Shown in pieces: positions 6,450 through 16,324 of a DNA stretch of 64,000 nucleotides. How positions within the stretch are numbered: the first letter of the stretch is position 1; the number at the start of each line of letters is the position of its first letter. The stretch covers positions 62,001 to 126,000 of the forward strand of contig NZ_AUCE01000017.1 in assembly GCF_000429605.1 (NCBI RefSeq). The letters are read 5' to 3'. A program made the position numbers and the translations under genes. The stretch is from Azonexus hydrophilus DSM 23864. Lineage in GTDB: Bacteria; Pseudomonadota; Gammaproteobacteria; Burkholderiales; Rhodocyclaceae. The notes beneath the pieces are model-generated. The model did not search any database. It was not told the origin of the DNA and worked only from the letters and a program-made list of their open reading frames with translations.

Positions 6450-7327
6450 TGCACGCGGAAGCGCTTGCGCTTCGCCTCATCGTCAAGCATGGCTCGCAGT
6501 TGCCGGTTGGCACCAACGCCGCCGGCCACAACCAGGCGCTTGAGGCCAGTCTGTTTCAGCGCCTTCAGCGATTTTTTCACCAGCACATCGACGATGGCTT
6601 CCTGAAAAGCCCGCGCCGCGTCGGCCCGGAAGTCGTCGCTCAGCGGCTCGGCCTGCTCACGCACCAATGTCAGCACCGCCGTCTTCAAACCGGAAAAGCT
6701 GAAGTTGAGGTCGGCGGAATGCAGCATCGGCCGCGGCAGACTGTATTTTTCCGGATCGCCACGCTCCGCCAGTTGCGACAGCAAGGCACCGCCCGGATAA
6801 GGCAGGCCGAGCAGTTTGGCACTTTTGTCGAAGGCTTCGCCGGCGGCGTCGTCAAGCGTCTCGCCGAGCAGTTCGTACTCACCGACGCCGGTCACCTTCA
6901 TCAGTTGCGTGTGACCGCCGGAGACCAGCAAGGCGATGAACGGGAAAACCGGCGGATCCGCCGACAGCAGCGGCGACAGCAGATGCCCTTCGAGGTGGTG
7001 CACGGGAATGGTCGGCTTGTCGAGCGCCAGCGCCAGCGCCTCGGCAAAGGCACAGCCGACCAGCAGCGCGCCTGACAGACCGGGCCCACGCGTATAGGCG
7101 ACGGCATCGACCTCGGCCAGACTGCGGCCGGCCTGCGCCAGCGTTGTCCGCAGCAGCGGAACGACACGCCGGATGTGGTCGCGCGACGCCAGCTCGGGAA
7201 CGACACCGCCGTACTCGGCGTGCATCGCCACCTGCGAGTGCAGGGCATGCGCGAGCAGGCCGGCTTCACTGTCGTAAAGCGCGATACCGGTTTCGTCGCA
7301 GGAAGATTCAACACCGAGGATCAACAT
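6296..7327 (-). CDS. tsaD: tRNA N6-threonylcarbamoyladenosine synthase subunit TsaD
   Basis: A 343-residue cytoplasmic protein of the Kae1/TsaD family. It transfers the threonylcarbamoyl group to A37 of ANN-decoding tRNAs, together with TsaB and TsaE (neither is in this window). The start at 7327 gives [19 protein letters not shown], the family's standard opening. The metal-binding HxxxH is seen as HLEGH, followed by the SGGHTQL nucleotide-binding segment, [18 protein letters not shown] and the late [10 protein letters not shown] and [10 protein letters not shown] motifs. Normal length. It is divergent from rpsU, the arrangement found in many beta- and gammaproteobacteria. Confidence 0.95.
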   Translation of the reverse strand: MLILGVESSCDETGIALYDSEAGLLAHALHSQVAMHAEYGGVVPELASRDHIRRVVPLLRTTLAQAGRSLAEVDAVAYTRGPGLSGALLVGCAFAEALALALDKPTIPVHHLEGHLLSPLLSADPPVFPFIALLVSGGHTQLMKVTGVGEYELLGETLDDAAGEAFDKSAKLLGLPYPGGALLSQLAERGDPEKYSLPRPMLHSADLNFSFSGLKTAVLTLVREQAEPLSDDFRADAARAFQEAIVDVLVKKSLKALKQTGLKRLVVAGGVGANRQLRAMLDDEAKRKRFRVHYPELAFCTDNGAMIALAGCLRLQAGSSAKPAGSFSVQPRWPLMQMTEKSS

Positions 7328-7345
7328 GGGCGCGCATTTTAGCAC

Positions 7346-7375
7346 TTGATCGAGCAAGCCGATCTCGCATAGAAT
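7346..7375 (+). promoter_or_regulatory. promoter of the rpsU-yqeY-dnaG-rpoD unit
   Basis: TTGATC (7346-7351) and TAGAAT (7370-7375), spaced 18 bases, lie in the divergent region between tsaD and rpsU, about 90 bases before the rpsU start. A sigma-70 promoter by pattern. Confidence 0.6.
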
Positions 7376-7464
7376 GCTTGGCTGTCCGCAAAACGCGGAA
7401 TCATTTTTGCGCGCACTGCCGTTTACTTGACCTGGCAGGCGCCTAACGGAAGGGGGTGATTTAT

Positions 7465-7677
7465 ATGCCGAACATTCGTGTCAAGGAAAACGAGCCGTTC
7501 GAGGTGGCCATTCGCCGCTTCAAGCGCACTGTCGAAAAGACTGGCCTCCTGACCGAGCTGCGCGCCCGTGAGTTTTACGAAAAGCCCACCGCCGAGCGCA
7601 AGCGCAAGGCTGCTGCTGCCGTCAAACGCCAGAACAAGCGCCTCCGCAGCCTGACCCTGCCGCCGAAGATGTACTGA
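7465..7677 (+). CDS. rpsU: 30S ribosomal protein S21
   Basis: A 70-residue basic protein of the small ribosomal subunit. The ATG at 7465 follows GGAAGGGGG and gives [20 protein letters not shown], the standard S21 start; an in-frame GTG at 7456 is not needed. The C-terminal half is very rich in Lys, Arg and Ala, as in the family. It is the first gene of the macromolecular synthesis operon, followed by a terminator-like hairpin that would keep S21 output well above that of primase and sigma factor. Confidence 0.97.
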   Translation: MPNIRVKENEPFEVAIRRFKRTVEKTGLLTELRAREFYEKPTAERKRKAAAAVKRQNKRLRSLTLPPKMY

Positions 7678-7702
7678 TCGAGTACGCCTTTGCAGCAAAT
7701 TA

Positions 7703-7744
7703 AAAGCCGCCCGCCCTCAAAAGCTGGCGGCTTTGTCTTTTTTT
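7703..7744 (+). terminator. terminator or attenuator after rpsU
   Basis: AAAAGCCGCC (7703-7712) pairs with GGCGGCTTT (7727-7735), followed by GTC and a run of eight T. A strong hairpin within the operon, so it probably reduces rather than abolishes read-through to yqeY and dnaG. Confidence 0.85.
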
Positions 7745-7770
7745 ACCGCCGCACTTCACCCAGGTAAGCC

Positions 7771-8217
7771 ATGAGCCTGAAAGCACGCATCACCGAAGAC
7801 ATGAAAACGGCCATGAAGGCCAAGGAAGCAACCCGCCTGGCGACCATCCGCCTGCTGCTCGCCGCGATCAAGCAAAAGGAAGTCGATGAGCGCGTCGAAC
7901 TTGACGATGCCGCCGTCGCCGCCGTCATCGAAAAGCTGGTCAAGCAGCGCAAGGACAGCGTCGCCCAGTACCAGGCCGCCGCCCGCCAGGACCTGGCCGA
8001 CGCCGAGCAGGCCGAAATCGCTATCCTCGCCGCCTACCTGCCGGAAAAGATGAGCACCGAGGAAACCGCTGCCGCCGTTGCTGCAGCAGTCGCCGAAACC
8101 GGCGCCAGCGGACCGGCCGACATGGGCAAACTGATGGCCGTGCTCAAACCGCGCCTGGCCGGCAAGGCTGACATGGCCGAGGTTTCGAAACTGGTCAAGG
8201 CCGCCCTGGCCGGTTGA
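7771..8217 (+). CDS. yqeY: GatB/YqeY domain protein
   Basis: A 148-residue protein of the YqeY family, related to the tRNA-binding tail of GatB amidotransferase. Seen: MSLKARITEDMKTAMKAKE, the R-LATIRLLLAAIKQKEVDER core, an acidic ILAAYLPEKM segment and the GKLMAVLKPRLAGKADMAEVSKLVK ending (partial quotation avoided where long). Mostly helical, cytoplasmic. The exact molecular role is not established; it is widely found between rpsU and dnaG, as here. It starts about 27 bases after the rpsU terminator tail and ends 7 bases before dnaG, so translation of the two is probably linked. Confidence 0.88.
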   Translation: MSLKARITEDMKTAMKAKEATRLATIRLLLAAIKQKEVDERVELDDAAVAAVIEKLVKQRKDSVAQYQAAARQDLADAEQAEIAILAAYLPEKMSTEETAAAVAAAVAETGASGPADMGKLMAVLKPRLAGKADMAEVSKLVKAALAG

Positions 8218-8224
8218 ACGCACC

Positions 8225-9955
8225 ATGATCCCGGAGAGCTTCATTCAGGATCTGCTGGCCCGGGTCGACATCGTCGACCTGGTCGACAGCTACGTCCCGC
8301 TGAAGAAAGCCGGCGCCAATTACGCTGCCTGCTGCCCATTCCACAACGAGAAATCGCCGTCGTTCACGGTCAGCCCGACCAAGCAGTTTTACCACTGCTT
8401 CGGTTGCGGCGCGCACGGCACGGCAATCGGCTTCGTCATGGAATACCAGGGCATCGGCTTTGTTGACGCAGTCAAGGAGCTGGCTTCGCGGGTCGGCATG
8501 ACGGTCCCGGACAGCGGCGATTTTTCACCAGAAAAGCACGGCCAGACACGCAACCTGGTCGAAATCATGAGTCGCGCCGCCGCCTGGTACAAGGAGCAGT
8601 TGCGCCGCTCCGACAAGGCCATCGCCTACTGCAAGAAACGCGGACTCAGCGGCGAGATCGCCGCCCGCTACGGCATGGGTTACGCGCCCGACGGCTGGAA
8701 TGGCCTGAAGAGCATTTTCCCCGACTACGACAGCGATGAGCTCAAGCTCGCCGGCCTGGTCATCGACAACGACTCCGGCCGCCGCTATGACCGCTTCCGC
8801 GACCGGCTGATGATTCCCATCATCAATCCCAAGGGAGACATCATCGCTTTCGGCGGACGCATCATCGACCAGGGCGAACCGAAGTACCTGAATTCGCCGG
8901 AAACCCCCCTGTTCGAGAAAGGCCGCGAACTGTTCGGCCTGCCGCAGGCCCGCCAGGCCATGCGAGAAACCAACACAGCCATCGTCACCGAAGGCTACAT
9001 GGACGTCATCGCACTGGCCCAGAACGGCGTCGGCAACGCGGTCGCCACTCTCGGCACGGCGACGACGCCGACGCATGTGCAAAAGCTCCTGCGTCAGGTC
9101 GACCGCATCGTCTTCTGCTTCGACGGCGACAACGCCGGCCGCAAGGCCGCCTGGCGGGCGCTGGAAAACGCGCTGGAAGCACTGGCCGACAACAAGCAGA
9201 TCGGTTTCGTCTTCCTGCCCGCCGAGCACGACCCCGACAGCTTCATCCGCGAACACGGCAAGGCCGAATTCGACCGCCAGGTGACGCAAGCCATGCCGCT
9301 GTCGGATTTCCTGCTGCGCGAACTGGCGCAGCGCTGCGACCTGACCAGCTCGGAAGGCAAGGCCAAGCTGATCTACGAAGCCAAGCCGCTGCTGCTCAAG
9401 CTACCGACGCCGCTGCTCCGGCTGCAACTGGTCAAGCGCCTGGCCGAAGCCAGCGGCTTCGCCCAGCAGGAAGTCGAGCGCCTGTGCGAACTCAAGTCCT
9501 ACGCGCCGGCCGCACCGCCGAAAGCCAAGCGCAGCGCGCCGTCGCTGACCCGCAACCTGCTGCGCATCATCCTGCACAAGCCGCTGCTGGCCGCACAACT
9601 TCCAGGCGAACTCCTCCCCGACACCCCCGAACGCCCGGCGCTGCTGCGCCTGCAAGAACTGGTCCGCGCCGGCAACGGCAGCCAGGGCTACGCCGCACTG
9701 CGCGAACAACTGCGCGGACTGCCGGAAGAGCAGATCATCGAGGCCGCCGCGTCGGAACTTCTCGGCCTGCCGTTTGACGAAGAAGAGGCCGAGGCGGAAT
9801 TCCGCGCCACCGTGGAAAAACTCCAGGAAGGCGGACAGATGCGCCAGTTCGCCGAACTACAGGTCAAAGCCCAGCAATTCGGCGTCGCCGGTCTGTCCGC
9901 CGCCGAAAAGCAGGCCTACATCCAGTTTCTAAGCACCCGGGGAAATCGCAGCTAA
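8225..9955 (+). CDS. dnaG: DNA primase
   Basis: A 576-residue primase that makes RNA primers at the replication fork with DnaB helicase. The N-terminal CHC2-type zinc domain is visible: CCPFHNEKSPSF followed by FYHCFGCG around residues 38-65. The TOPRIM core shows VTEGYMDVIAL, with the catalytic Glu, and later FCFDGDNAGRKAA, with the metal-binding Asp residues. The C-terminal ~170 residues form the helicase-interaction region, less conserved. Length is normal. It lies between yqeY and rpoD in the macromolecular synthesis operon. Confidence 0.97.
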   Translation: MIPESFIQDLLARVDIVDLVDSYVPLKKAGANYAACCPFHNEKSPSFTVSPTKQFYHCFGCGAHGTAIGFVMEYQGIGFVDAVKELASRVGMTVPDSGDFSPEKHGQTRNLVEIMSRAAAWYKEQLRRSDKAIAYCKKRGLSGEIAARYGMGYAPDGWNGLKSIFPDYDSDELKLAGLVIDNDSGRRYDRFRDRLMIPIINPKGDIIAFGGRIIDQGEPKYLNSPETPLFEKGRELFGLPQARQAMRETNTAIVTEGYMDVIALAQNGVGNAVATLGTATTPTHVQKLLRQVDRIVFCFDGDNAGRKAAWRALENALEALADNKQIGFVFLPAEHDPDSFIREHGKAEFDRQVTQAMPLSDFLLRELAQRCDLTSSEGKAKLIYEAKPLLLKLPTPLLRLQLVKRLAEASGFAQQEVERLCELKSYAPAAPPKAKRSAPSLTRNLLRIILHKPLLAAQLPGELLPDTPERPALLRLQELVRAGNGSQGYAALREQLRGLPEEQIIEAAASELLGLPFDEEEAEAEFRATVEKLQEGGQMRQFAELQVKAQQFGVAGLSAAEKQAYIQFLSTRGNRS

Positions 9956-9959
9956 GTTG

Positions 9960-9968
9960 TGGTAAAAT
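9960..9968 (+). promoter_or_regulatory. possible internal promoter of rpoD
   Basis: TGGTAAAAT (9960-9968) is an extended -10 in the short gap after dnaG, 33 bases before the rpoD start. No good -35 is visible. It would allow rpoD to be transcribed separately. Confidence 0.4.
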
Positions 9969-10001
9969 TTACGGTTTTCTCCAATTACATGGATCGTGTT
10001 C

Positions 10002-11975
10002 ATGGCTAAGGCAAAAGACACCGCTAAGGAAGCTCCCAAGGCTCGCACCAGCAAGGCCAAGGATAAGGCTGCCGAAAAGGCGCTGCTCGAAGGCGCGATG
10101 GCAGAAACCCCGCAACCGCTCGACGCTGAAGCGCGCAAGATGCGCCTCAAGGCGCTGATCAAGCTGGGCAAGGAACGCGGTTACCTGACTTACGCCGAAA
10201 TCAACGACCACCTGCCCGACGATGTCGTCGATGCCGAGTCGATCGAGGCGATCATTTCGACCTTCAGCGAAATGAGCATCCAGGTCTTCGACGAAGCCCC
10301 GGCAGCCGAAGACCTGCTGATGTCCGACACCGCTGCCGGCGCCGCCGACGATGAGGAAGTCGAAGCCCAGGCCGAACAGGCGCTGTCCACCGTCGATTCC
10401 GAATTCGGCCGGACCACCGACCCGGTGCGCATGTACATGCGCGAAATGGGCTCGGTCGAACTGCTCACCCGCGAAGGCGAAATCGAGATCGCCAAGCGCA
10501 TCGAGGAAGGCCTGAAGCACATGATCCAGGCCATCTCGGCCTGCCCGACGACGATTGCCGACATCCTCGACATGGCCGCCAAGGTCGAAACCGACGAAAT
10601 GCGCATCGACGAACTGATCGACGGCCTGATCGATCCGAACGCCGTTGAGGAAGAACCGGCGGCAGAAGCCAGCGCCATCGAGACCGACGACGACAGCGAC
10701 GACGACGAAGACGGCGGCGAAGAAGGCGGCGGCGCCGCTGCAGCCTCGCTGCTGCAATTGAAGACCGAAGGCCTGGAACGCTTCAAGTCCATTCGCGCGA
10801 TCCACGCCAAGATGCAGAAGACCCTTGGCAGCAAGGGCTCGCAGGACAAGGCCTACCTCAAGCTGCAACAGCAGCTGTCCGACGAGCTGATGAACATCCG
10901 CTTCACCTCGCGCTGCATCGAGCGCCTGTGCGACAGCGTGCGCGGCATGGTCGAGGAAGTTCGCGGCTGCGAGCGCAAGATCCAGAACATCTGCGTCGAC
11001 CGCGTACGCATGCCGCGCCCGCACTTCATCCAGTCCTTCCCGGGCAACGAAATCAACCTCGACTGGGTCGAGGCCGAAATCGCCGCCGCCCCGAAGACCT
11101 ACGTTGCCATCCTGACCCGCAGCGCGCCGGACATCCAGGAAGAACAGCGCAAGCTGCTCGCCCTCCAGGACCGCATCGGCATTCCGCTGAAGGAACTGAA
11201 GGACATCAACAAGCAGATGTCCACCGGCGAAGCCAAGGCCCGTCGCGCCAAGCGCGAGATGACCGAGGCCAACCTGCGCCTGGTCATCTCGATTGCCAAG
11301 AAATACACCAACCGCGGTCTGCAGTTCCTCGACCTGATCCAGGAAGGCAACATCGGCCTGATGAAGGCGGTGGACAAGTTCGAATACCGTCGCGGCTACA
11401 AGTTCTCGACCTACGCCACCTGGTGGATCCGCCAGGCCATCACCCGCTCCATCGCCGACCAGGCGCGGACCATCCGCATCCCGGTGCACATGATCGAAAC
11501 GATCAACAAGATGAACCGGATCAGCCGCCAGATCCTCCAGGAGACGGGCTCTGAACCCGATCCGGCAACGCTGGCCAAGAAGATGGACATGCCGGAAGAC
11601 AAGATCCGCAAGATCATGAAGATTTCCAAGGAGCCGATCTCCATGGAAACGCCGATCGGCGACGACGACGACTCGCACCTGGGCGACTTCATCGAAGACC
11701 ACACCACGCTGGCCCCGGCCGACGCGGCGATGTTCTCCAGCCTGCGCGGCGTCACCAAGGACATTCTCGACAGCCTGACGACCCGCGAAGCCAAGGTCCT
11801 GCGCATGCGTTTCGGGATCGAAATGAATACCGACCACACGCTGGAAGAAGTCGGCAAGCAATTCGACGTCACCCGCGAACGCATCCGCCAGATCGAAGCC
11901 AAGGCCCTGCGCAAGCTGCGCCACCCGAGCCGCTCCGACAAACTGCGCAGCTTCCTCGACCCGACCGGCAACTAA
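10002..11975 (+). CDS. rpoD: primary sigma factor RpoD (sigma-70)
   Basis: A 657-residue housekeeping sigma factor. The ATG at 10002 is chosen; an in-frame GTG lies two codons upstream. Region 1.1 and a Lys/Ala-rich start come first. Region 1.2 follows with [14 protein letters not shown], then a long acidic non-conserved insert (rich in Asp/Glu around residues 205-245). Region 2 has [20 protein letters not shown] and [10 protein letters not shown], region 3 has [10 protein letters not shown], and region 4 ends with [19 protein letters not shown], the -35-binding helix-turn-helix. Last gene of the rpsU-dnaG-rpoD unit, followed directly by a tRNA. Confidence 0.98.
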   Translation: MAKAKDTAKEAPKARTSKAKDKAAEKALLEGAMAETPQPLDAEARKMRLKALIKLGKERGYLTYAEINDHLPDDVVDAESIEAIISTFSEMSIQVFDEAPAAEDLLMSDTAAGAADDEEVEAQAEQALSTVDSEFGRTTDPVRMYMREMGSVELLTREGEIEIAKRIEEGLKHMIQAISACPTTIADILDMAAKVETDEMRIDELIDGLIDPNAVEEEPAAEASAIETDDDSDDDEDGGEEGGGAAAASLLQLKTEGLERFKSIRAIHAKMQKTLGSKGSQDKAYLKLQQQLSDELMNIRFTSRCIERLCDSVRGMVEEVRGCERKIQNICVDRVRMPRPHFIQSFPGNEINLDWVEAEIAAAPKTYVAILTRSAPDIQEEQRKLLALQDRIGIPLKELKDINKQMSTGEAKARRAKREMTEANLRLVISIAKKYTNRGLQFLDLIQEGNIGLMKAVDKFEYRRGYKFSTYATWWIRQAITRSIADQARTIRIPVHMIETINKMNRISRQILQETGSEPDPATLAKKMDMPEDKIRKIMKISKEPISMETPIGDDDDSHLGDFIEDHTTLAPADAAMFSSLRGVTKDILDSLTTREAKVLRMRFGIEMNTDHTLEEVGKQFDVTRERIRQIEAKALRKLRHPSRSDKLRSFLDPTGN

Positions 11976-11983
11976 GCTTTCCG

Positions 11984-12060
11984 GGCCTGTAGCTCAGTTG
12001 GTCAGAGCAGAGGACTCATAATCCTTTGGTCCAGGGTTCAAGTCCCTGCGGGCCCACCAA
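11984..12060 (+). tRNA. tRNA with CAU anticodon (probably tRNA-Ile2, possibly Met)
   Basis: A 77-base cloverleaf. The acceptor GGGCCTG pairs with CGGGCCC, the D-arm is GCTCAGTTGGTCAGAGC, the anticodon CAT is at 12018-12020, the T-arm has GGTTCAAGTCC, and CCA is encoded. The T-loop TTCAAGT is like isoleucine tRNAs, so lysidine-modified Ile2 decoding AUA is likelier than elongator Met. The other CAU tRNA at 13821 has the TTCGATT loop of a Met tRNA. Confidence 0.9.
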
Positions 12061-12069
12061 CGACGACAC

Positions 12070-12093
12070 CTCCCGGCGCAAAGCCGGGAGTTT
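12070..12093 (+). terminator. hairpin after the tRNA
   Basis: CTCCCGGC (12070-12077) pairs with GCCGGGAG (12083-12090), followed by only three T. Likely a terminator for the tRNA/rpoD transcript, though the U-tract is short. Confidence 0.6.
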
Positions 12094-12112
12094 CACCGAG
12101 CAAGCACACTGC

Positions 12113-13000
12113 ATGGCGAGCCGTTTTTTCAGTCGATGCGCCGTTTTTCTTCTCTGGCTGATTCACTTCCTGCCACCGGTAGCAATCGCCGGACTCGGCA
12201 CAGGGATAGGCGCGGTACTTTATCGACTCGGTCGCGACCGGCGTCGCGTCACCGAAACCAATCTGCGCCTCTGCTTTCCGGAAAAATCAGAAGATGAACG
12301 CCGCCTGATCGGCAAGGCCCACTTCGCCCTGCTCGGCCGGGCCATGCTTGACCGCAGCTTGTTCTGGTGGCGCCCCCCCCGGTATCTCGAAAGCCTGATC
12401 ACGATCCGGGGCGAGGAAAAGCTTCGCGAACTGCTCGATCAGGGCAAACCGGTCATCCTCTTTGCGCCGCACTTCCTGGGCCTGGATGCCGGCGGCGTTG
12501 CCCTGATCATGCGCTTTGACATCGTCAGCACCTACTCGAACCAGAAAAATCCGATATTCAACGAACTGATACTGCGCGGCCGGCAGCGCTTCGGCAACCA
12601 GTTCCTGCTTTCCCGCCAGGACGGCATTCGCGCCACGATCAAGGCCATGCGCGCTGGTCGCCCCTACTACTACCTGCCTGACATGGATTTCGGAAGACGC
12701 GACTCGGTCTTCGTTCCCTTCTTCAACATCCAGACGGCGACCATCACGGGACTCTCACGCCTGGCGCGAGCGGCAGGCGCAACGGTAGTTCCCTGCGTCA
12801 CGCGCATGCACCCTGACCGCCCGGGCTACCAGCTCGAAATCGGCGACCCCTGGGATGATTTCCCCACCGAGGACATTGAGGCCGACACCCGGCGCATGAA
12901 CGCCTTCATCGAAGACGCCATTGCCACCATGCCGGAACAGTACTACTGGGTGCATCGCCGTTTCAAAACCCGGCCAGCCGGCGAGCCGCGGATCTACTGA
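12113..13000 (+). CDS. LpxL/HtrB-type lipid A acyltransferase
   Basis: A 295-residue inner-membrane enzyme of the lysophospholipid acyltransferase-like family that adds a secondary acyl chain to lipid A precursor. The start at 12113 places one membrane segment at residues ~8-33 (FLLWLIHFLPPVAIAGLG). The catalytic HX4D motif is seen as HFLGLD, about residue 122, and the later PYYYLPDMDFGRRDSVFVPF block is typical. Length is normal. Whether it acts as LpxL or LpxM is not decided. It converges with a glycosyltransferase gene, overlapping by 7 bases. Confidence 0.88.
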   Translation: MASRFFSRCAVFLLWLIHFLPPVAIAGLGTGIGAVLYRLGRDRRRVTETNLRLCFPEKSEDERRLIGKAHFALLGRAMLDRSLFWWRPPRYLESLITIRGEEKLRELLDQGKPVILFAPHFLGLDAGGVALIMRFDIVSTYSNQKNPIFNELILRGRQRFGNQFLLSRQDGIRATIKAMRAGRPYYYLPDMDFGRRDSVFVPFFNIQTATITGLSRLARAAGATVVPCVTRMHPDRPGYQLEIGDPWDDFPTEDIEADTRRMNAFIEDAIATMPEQYYWVHRRFKTRPAGEPRIY

Positions 13001-13749
13001 TCCCCGGTGCGCCGCTGCTCGAGCATCTTGGCGTACTTGGCAAAGCTGTTGAAACACCCCAGCAGGATGTGCACCAGGCCTGGCAAACCGTCGCGAAATC
13101 CGGCACGAAGAAAATAGAACTTTACAAACCTGACCAGCGGCGAGAGCAGCAACCGGGCAACCGACACCCGTCGCCCCTCGATCAATGCCGCACTGGCGGC
13201 CAGCGATGTATAGCGATTCTGCTTGGTCATGTACGATGCCAGCGTCTCCGCGGAATCATGCAGAAGATCACCCGCCAAGGTCCCGACCGGCACGGAGCAG
13301 AGCACTTTTTCGTGCACCACGTCATCCGACCAGTGTGCGACACGCCGATCGAACAAACGCAGACTCCAGTCCGGGTAGCCTTCGCCAAACTTCAGGTAGC
13401 GCCCCATGAAACGATTGCTGCGGGCAAAACGATAGGCCGCAAACGCGGGCTGCGCCATGGCCTTGCGCATACTATCCAGCAACGCAGGAGACAGACGCTC
13501 GTCGGCGTCGAGGCATAACACCCAGTCGTTGCGCGCAGCCTGCACCGCACGCTGTTTTTGCGGCCCGAATCCCGGCCAGTCCGTCTCGACGAAACGCGCC
13601 CCACGAGACTCGCAGACCTCCCGGGTGACGTCGTTGCTTCCGGAATCGAGCACGACAACCTCGTCGGCAAGCCCACGCACGCTGTCAATGCATGCCCCGA
13701 CAACGCTGCCTGCGTTCTTTGTGATGATGACCACACTGACCGGATTCAT
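12994..13749 (-). CDS. family 2 glycosyltransferase (WaaE/KdtX-like)
   Basis: A 251-residue GT2 enzyme. The start at 13749 gives MNPVSVVIITKNAG, the usual nucleotide-binding strand, followed by EVVVLDSGSNDVT and the metal-binding LCLDADERLS at residues ~85-95. The pattern and length match LPS-core glucosyltransferases of the WaaE/KdtX group, which act at the cytoplasmic face on the inner core. The link to LPS is supported by the adjacent LpxL-type gene. The acceptor cannot be named from sequence. Confidence 0.82.
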   Translation of the reverse strand: MNPVSVVIITKNAGSVVGACIDSVRGLADEVVVLDSGSNDVTREVCESRGARFVETDWPGFGPQKQRAVQAARNDWVLCLDADERLSPALLDSMRKAMAQPAFAAYRFARSNRFMGRYLKFGEGYPDWSLRLFDRRVAHWSDDVVHEKVLCSVPVGTLAGDLLHDSAETLASYMTKQNRYTSLAASAALIEGRRVSVARLLLSPLVRFVKFYFLRAGFRDGLPGLVHILLGCFNSFAKYAKMLEQRRTGDQ

Positions 13750-13785
13750 AGCCCACCACCATCCAATGCGGTTTCGCCAATGGAC

Positions 13786-13810
13786 GAAAACCCGCACGCG
13801 GCGGGTTTTC
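13786..13810 (-). terminator. terminator of the tRNA-Met transcript
   Basis: GAAAACCCGC (13786-13795) and GCGGGTTTTC (13801-13810) form a perfect 10-base stem with a 5-base loop. It lies just 3' of the minus-strand tRNA and ends in a T-rich arm on that strand. Confidence 0.75.
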
Positions 13811-13820
13811 AGGAGATGCG

Positions 13821-13897
13821 TGGTGGTGATGGGCAGAATCGAACTGCCGACCTATGGGTTATGAATCCATCGCTCTAACCGTCTGAGCTACATCACC
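13821..13897 (-). tRNA. tRNA-Met (CAU)
   Basis: A 77-base cloverleaf on the minus strand. GGTGATG pairs with CATCACC, the anticodon CAT is complementary to 13861-13863, the T-loop is TTCGATT, and ACCA is encoded at the 3' end. It lacks the unpaired first base of initiator tRNAs, so it is the elongator form. Its own promoter and terminator flank it. Confidence 0.95.
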
Positions 13898-13914
13898 ACG
13901 CTTAGAGGGCGCGA

Positions 13915-13944
13915 ATTATAGTTGGCCGGCGGCCACGCGGTCAA
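13915..13944 (-). promoter_or_regulatory. promoter of tRNA-Met
   Basis: On the minus strand TTGACC (13939-13944) and a perfect TATAAT (13915-13920) are spaced 18 bases, ending about 18 bases before the tRNA. A strong sigma-70 promoter. Confidence 0.8.
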
Positions 13945-13956
13945 CCGCGTTATAAT
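13936..13956 (+). promoter_or_regulatory. miaB promoter region with palindrome
   Basis: A perfect TATAAT at 13951-13956 points toward miaB. Directly before it CGCGGT-CA-ACCGCG (13936-13949) is a perfect dyad, which also covers the -35 of the divergent tRNA promoter. A binding site affecting both directions is possible. Confidence 0.45.
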
Positions 13957-14016
13957 GCGCAACTTTTCCGCGCGCGGCTTGCCGAAGCGTCGCCACTGAT
14001 TTTAAAAAGTTTTCCC

Positions 14017-15354
14017 ATGCCCAAGAAACTATTCATCCGCACTTTCGGGTGCCAGATGAACGAGTACGATTCGGACAAAATGGCCGATGTGCTCAACGCC
14101 TCCGAAGGAATCGTCAAGACCGACAACCCCGAGGAAGCCGACATCATCCTGTTCAATACCTGTTCGGTGCGCGAGAAGGCGCAGGAAAAGGTGTTCCACG
14201 ATCTCGGCCGGGTCCGCCACCTGAAGCAGAAGAACCCCGATCTGGTGATCGGCGTCGGCGGTTGTGTCGCCAGCCAGGAGGGCGACGCCATCGTCGCCCG
14301 TGCGCCCTACGTCGATGTCGTGTTCGGGCCGCAGACGCTGCACCGACTGCCGCAGCTGATTGCCGAGCGCAAGAGCAAGGGCAAGGCGGCGGTCGACGTT
14401 TCCTTCCCCGAGATCGAGAAATTCGATGCCATGCCGCCGGCCGAGGTCAAGGGCGCCAGCGCCTTTGTCTCGATCATGGAAGGCTGCTCCAAGTTCTGTA
14501 CCTTCTGCATCGTCCCCTACACCCGCGGCGGCGAAGTGTCGCGGCCGTTCACCGACATCCTGACCGAAGTCGCCGACCTCGCCGCGCACGGCGTCAAGGA
14601 AGTGACGCTGCTCGGCCAGAACGTCAATGCCTACCGCGGCGACATGGACGGCACGGAAGAAAAGGCCGACCTCGCAATACTCATCGAATACATCGCCGAG
14701 GTGCCGGGCATCGAGCGCATCCGCTACACCACCTCGCACCCGCGCGAGATGAGCCAGCGCCTGATCGACACCTATCTCAAGGTGCCCAAGCTGGTCTCGC
14801 ACCTGCACCTGCCGGTGCAGTCCGGTTCCGACCGCGTGCTGGCGGCAATGAAGCGCGGCTACACGGCGCTCGAATACAAGTCGGTCGTGCGCAAGCTGCG
14901 CGCCGCGCGCCCCGACATCTCGCTGTCGTCCGACTTCATCGTCGGCTTCCCGGGCGAGACCGACGAGGACTTCGAGAAGACGATGAAGCTGATCGACGAC
15001 GTCGCCTTCGACGCGTCGTTCTCCTTCATCTACAGCCCGCGTCCGGGCACGCCGGCGCTGGAACTCGAAGACAGCACGCCGGCCGAGGTCAAATCGGCGC
15101 GCCTGGCCCGGCTGCAGCAGCGGATCGACGAACTGGCCCAGGCGGTCAGCCAGAGCATGGTCGGCAGCATCCAGCGCGTGCTGGTCGAAGGCCCGTCGAA
15201 GAAGGACCCGAACGAGGTCGCCGGGCGCACCGACAACAACCGCATCGTGAACTTCGTCGGCAACCCACGCTTGATCAACCAGTTCGTCGATGTCAGGATC
15301 ACCCAGTCGCTGTCCCACAGCCTGCGAGGCGAAATTGTCATCCGCGAAAACTAG
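14017..15354 (+). CDS. miaB: tRNA-2-methylthio-N6-dimethylallyladenosine synthase
   Basis: A 445-residue radical-SAM methylthiotransferase that modifies A37 of tRNAs reading UNN codons. Order: an N-terminal MTTase domain with [19 protein letters not shown] and GCVASQEG, supplying the three cysteines of the second iron-sulfur cluster; the radical [18 protein letters not shown] (CxxxCxxC) near residues 155-169; and a C-terminal TRAM domain from ~375. Normal length. The next genes phoH, ybeY, corC and lnt are closely packed, so they probably form one transcript. Confidence 0.97.
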   Translation: MPKKLFIRTFGCQMNEYDSDKMADVLNASEGIVKTDNPEEADIILFNTCSVREKAQEKVFHDLGRVRHLKQKNPDLVIGVGGCVASQEGDAIVARAPYVDVVFGPQTLHRLPQLIAERKSKGKAAVDVSFPEIEKFDAMPPAEVKGASAFVSIMEGCSKFCTFCIVPYTRGGEVSRPFTDILTEVADLAAHGVKEVTLLGQNVNAYRGDMDGTEEKADLAILIEYIAEVPGIERIRYTTSHPREMSQRLIDTYLKVPKLVSHLHLPVQSGSDRVLAAMKRGYTALEYKSVVRKLRAARPDISLSSDFIVGFPGETDEDFEKTMKLIDDVAFDASFSFIYSPRPGTPALELEDSTPAEVKSARLARLQQRIDELAQAVSQSMVGSIQRVLVEGPSKKDPNEVAGRTDNNRIVNFVGNPRLINQFVDVRITQSLSHSLRGEIVIREN

Positions 15355-16324
15355 GGCACCCAAGTCACGACCGGTCGAGTTTGCCCTCGCACCGGTCGAC
15401 AACACCCTGCTGGCCAATCTCTGTGGCCCGCTCGACGAGAACATCCGGCAGATCGAAACCGGTTTCGACGTGATCATCCGCCGCCGCAGCGAGCGTTTCT
15501 CGGTGACCGGCGAGCAGGCGCAACTGACCGCCGACGCGATCCGCCATTTCTACGCCATGGCCCGCCAGCCGCTGTCAGTCGACGACATCCAGCTCGGCCT
15601 GGTCGAGTTGACCAACGCCCCGGTCCGCCGCATCGGAAACGGCGACAAGCTGACCGACGGTCCGCAACTGGTCACCCGCAAGACCGAACTGCACGGTCGC
15701 ACGCCGCGACAGGTCGAATACCTGAAGGCGATCCAGGAACACGACATCACCTTCGGCATCGGCCCCGCCGGCACCGGCAAGACCTACCTCGCCGTCGCTT
15801 CTGCCGTCGATGCCTTCGAGCGCGACCTGGTCCAGCGCATCATCCTGACCCGGCCGGCGGTCGAGGCCGGTGAGCGCCTCGGCTTCCTGCCCGGCGACCT
15901 GACCCAGAAGATCGACCCCTATCTGCGCCCGCTGTACGACGCGCTCTACGACCTGATGGGCGCCGACCGCGTCGCCAAGCTCTACGAAAAACGCGCCATC
16001 GAGATCGCGCCGCTGGCCTTCATGCGCGGTCGCACGCTCAACCACGCCTTCATCATCCTCGACGAGGCGCAGAACACGACGCCGGAACAGATGAAGATGT
16101 TCCTGACCCGCATCGGCATCGGCGCCAAGGCCGTGGTCACCGGCGACGTCACCCAGATCGACCTGCCCAAGGGCCACAAGAGCGGCCTGAAGGAAGCCAT
16201 GGAGGTCCTGCGCGACGTGCGCGGCCTCGCCTTTACCGAATTCCGCAAGGAGGACGTGGTGCGCCACCCGCTGGTCGCCCGCATCGTCGAAGCCTATGAA
16301 AAACGCAGCCAGCAATCGTCTTGA
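15335..16324 (+). CDS. ybeZ: PhoH-like ATPase (YbeZ)
   Basis: A 330-residue PhoH-family P-loop ATPase, implicated with YbeY in rRNA handling. I choose the TTG at 15335, 20 bases inside miaB, because GAGG lies 5 bases upstream and the N-terminus then fits; other starts are possible. Seen: an RNA-binding-like N-terminal region ([17 protein letters not shown]), the Walker [12 protein letters not shown] around residue 145, the [17 protein letters not shown] block and the Walker [10 protein letters not shown]. It overlaps miaB upstream and ybeY downstream, so translation is coupled. Confidence 0.92.
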   Translation: MSSAKTRAPKSRPVEFALAPVDNTLLANLCGPLDENIRQIETGFDVIIRRRSERFSVTGEQAQLTADAIRHFYAMARQPLSVDDIQLGLVELTNAPVRRIGNGDKLTDGPQLVTRKTELHGRTPRQVEYLKAIQEHDITFGIGPAGTGKTYLAVASAVDAFERDLVQRIILTRPAVEAGERLGFLPGDLTQKIDPYLRPLYDALYDLMGADRVAKLYEKRAIEIAPLAFMRGRTLNHAFIILDEAQNTTPEQMKMFLTRIGIGAKAVVTGDVTQIDLPKGHKSGLKEAMEVLRDVRGLAFTEFRKEDVVRHPLVARIVEAYEKRSQQSS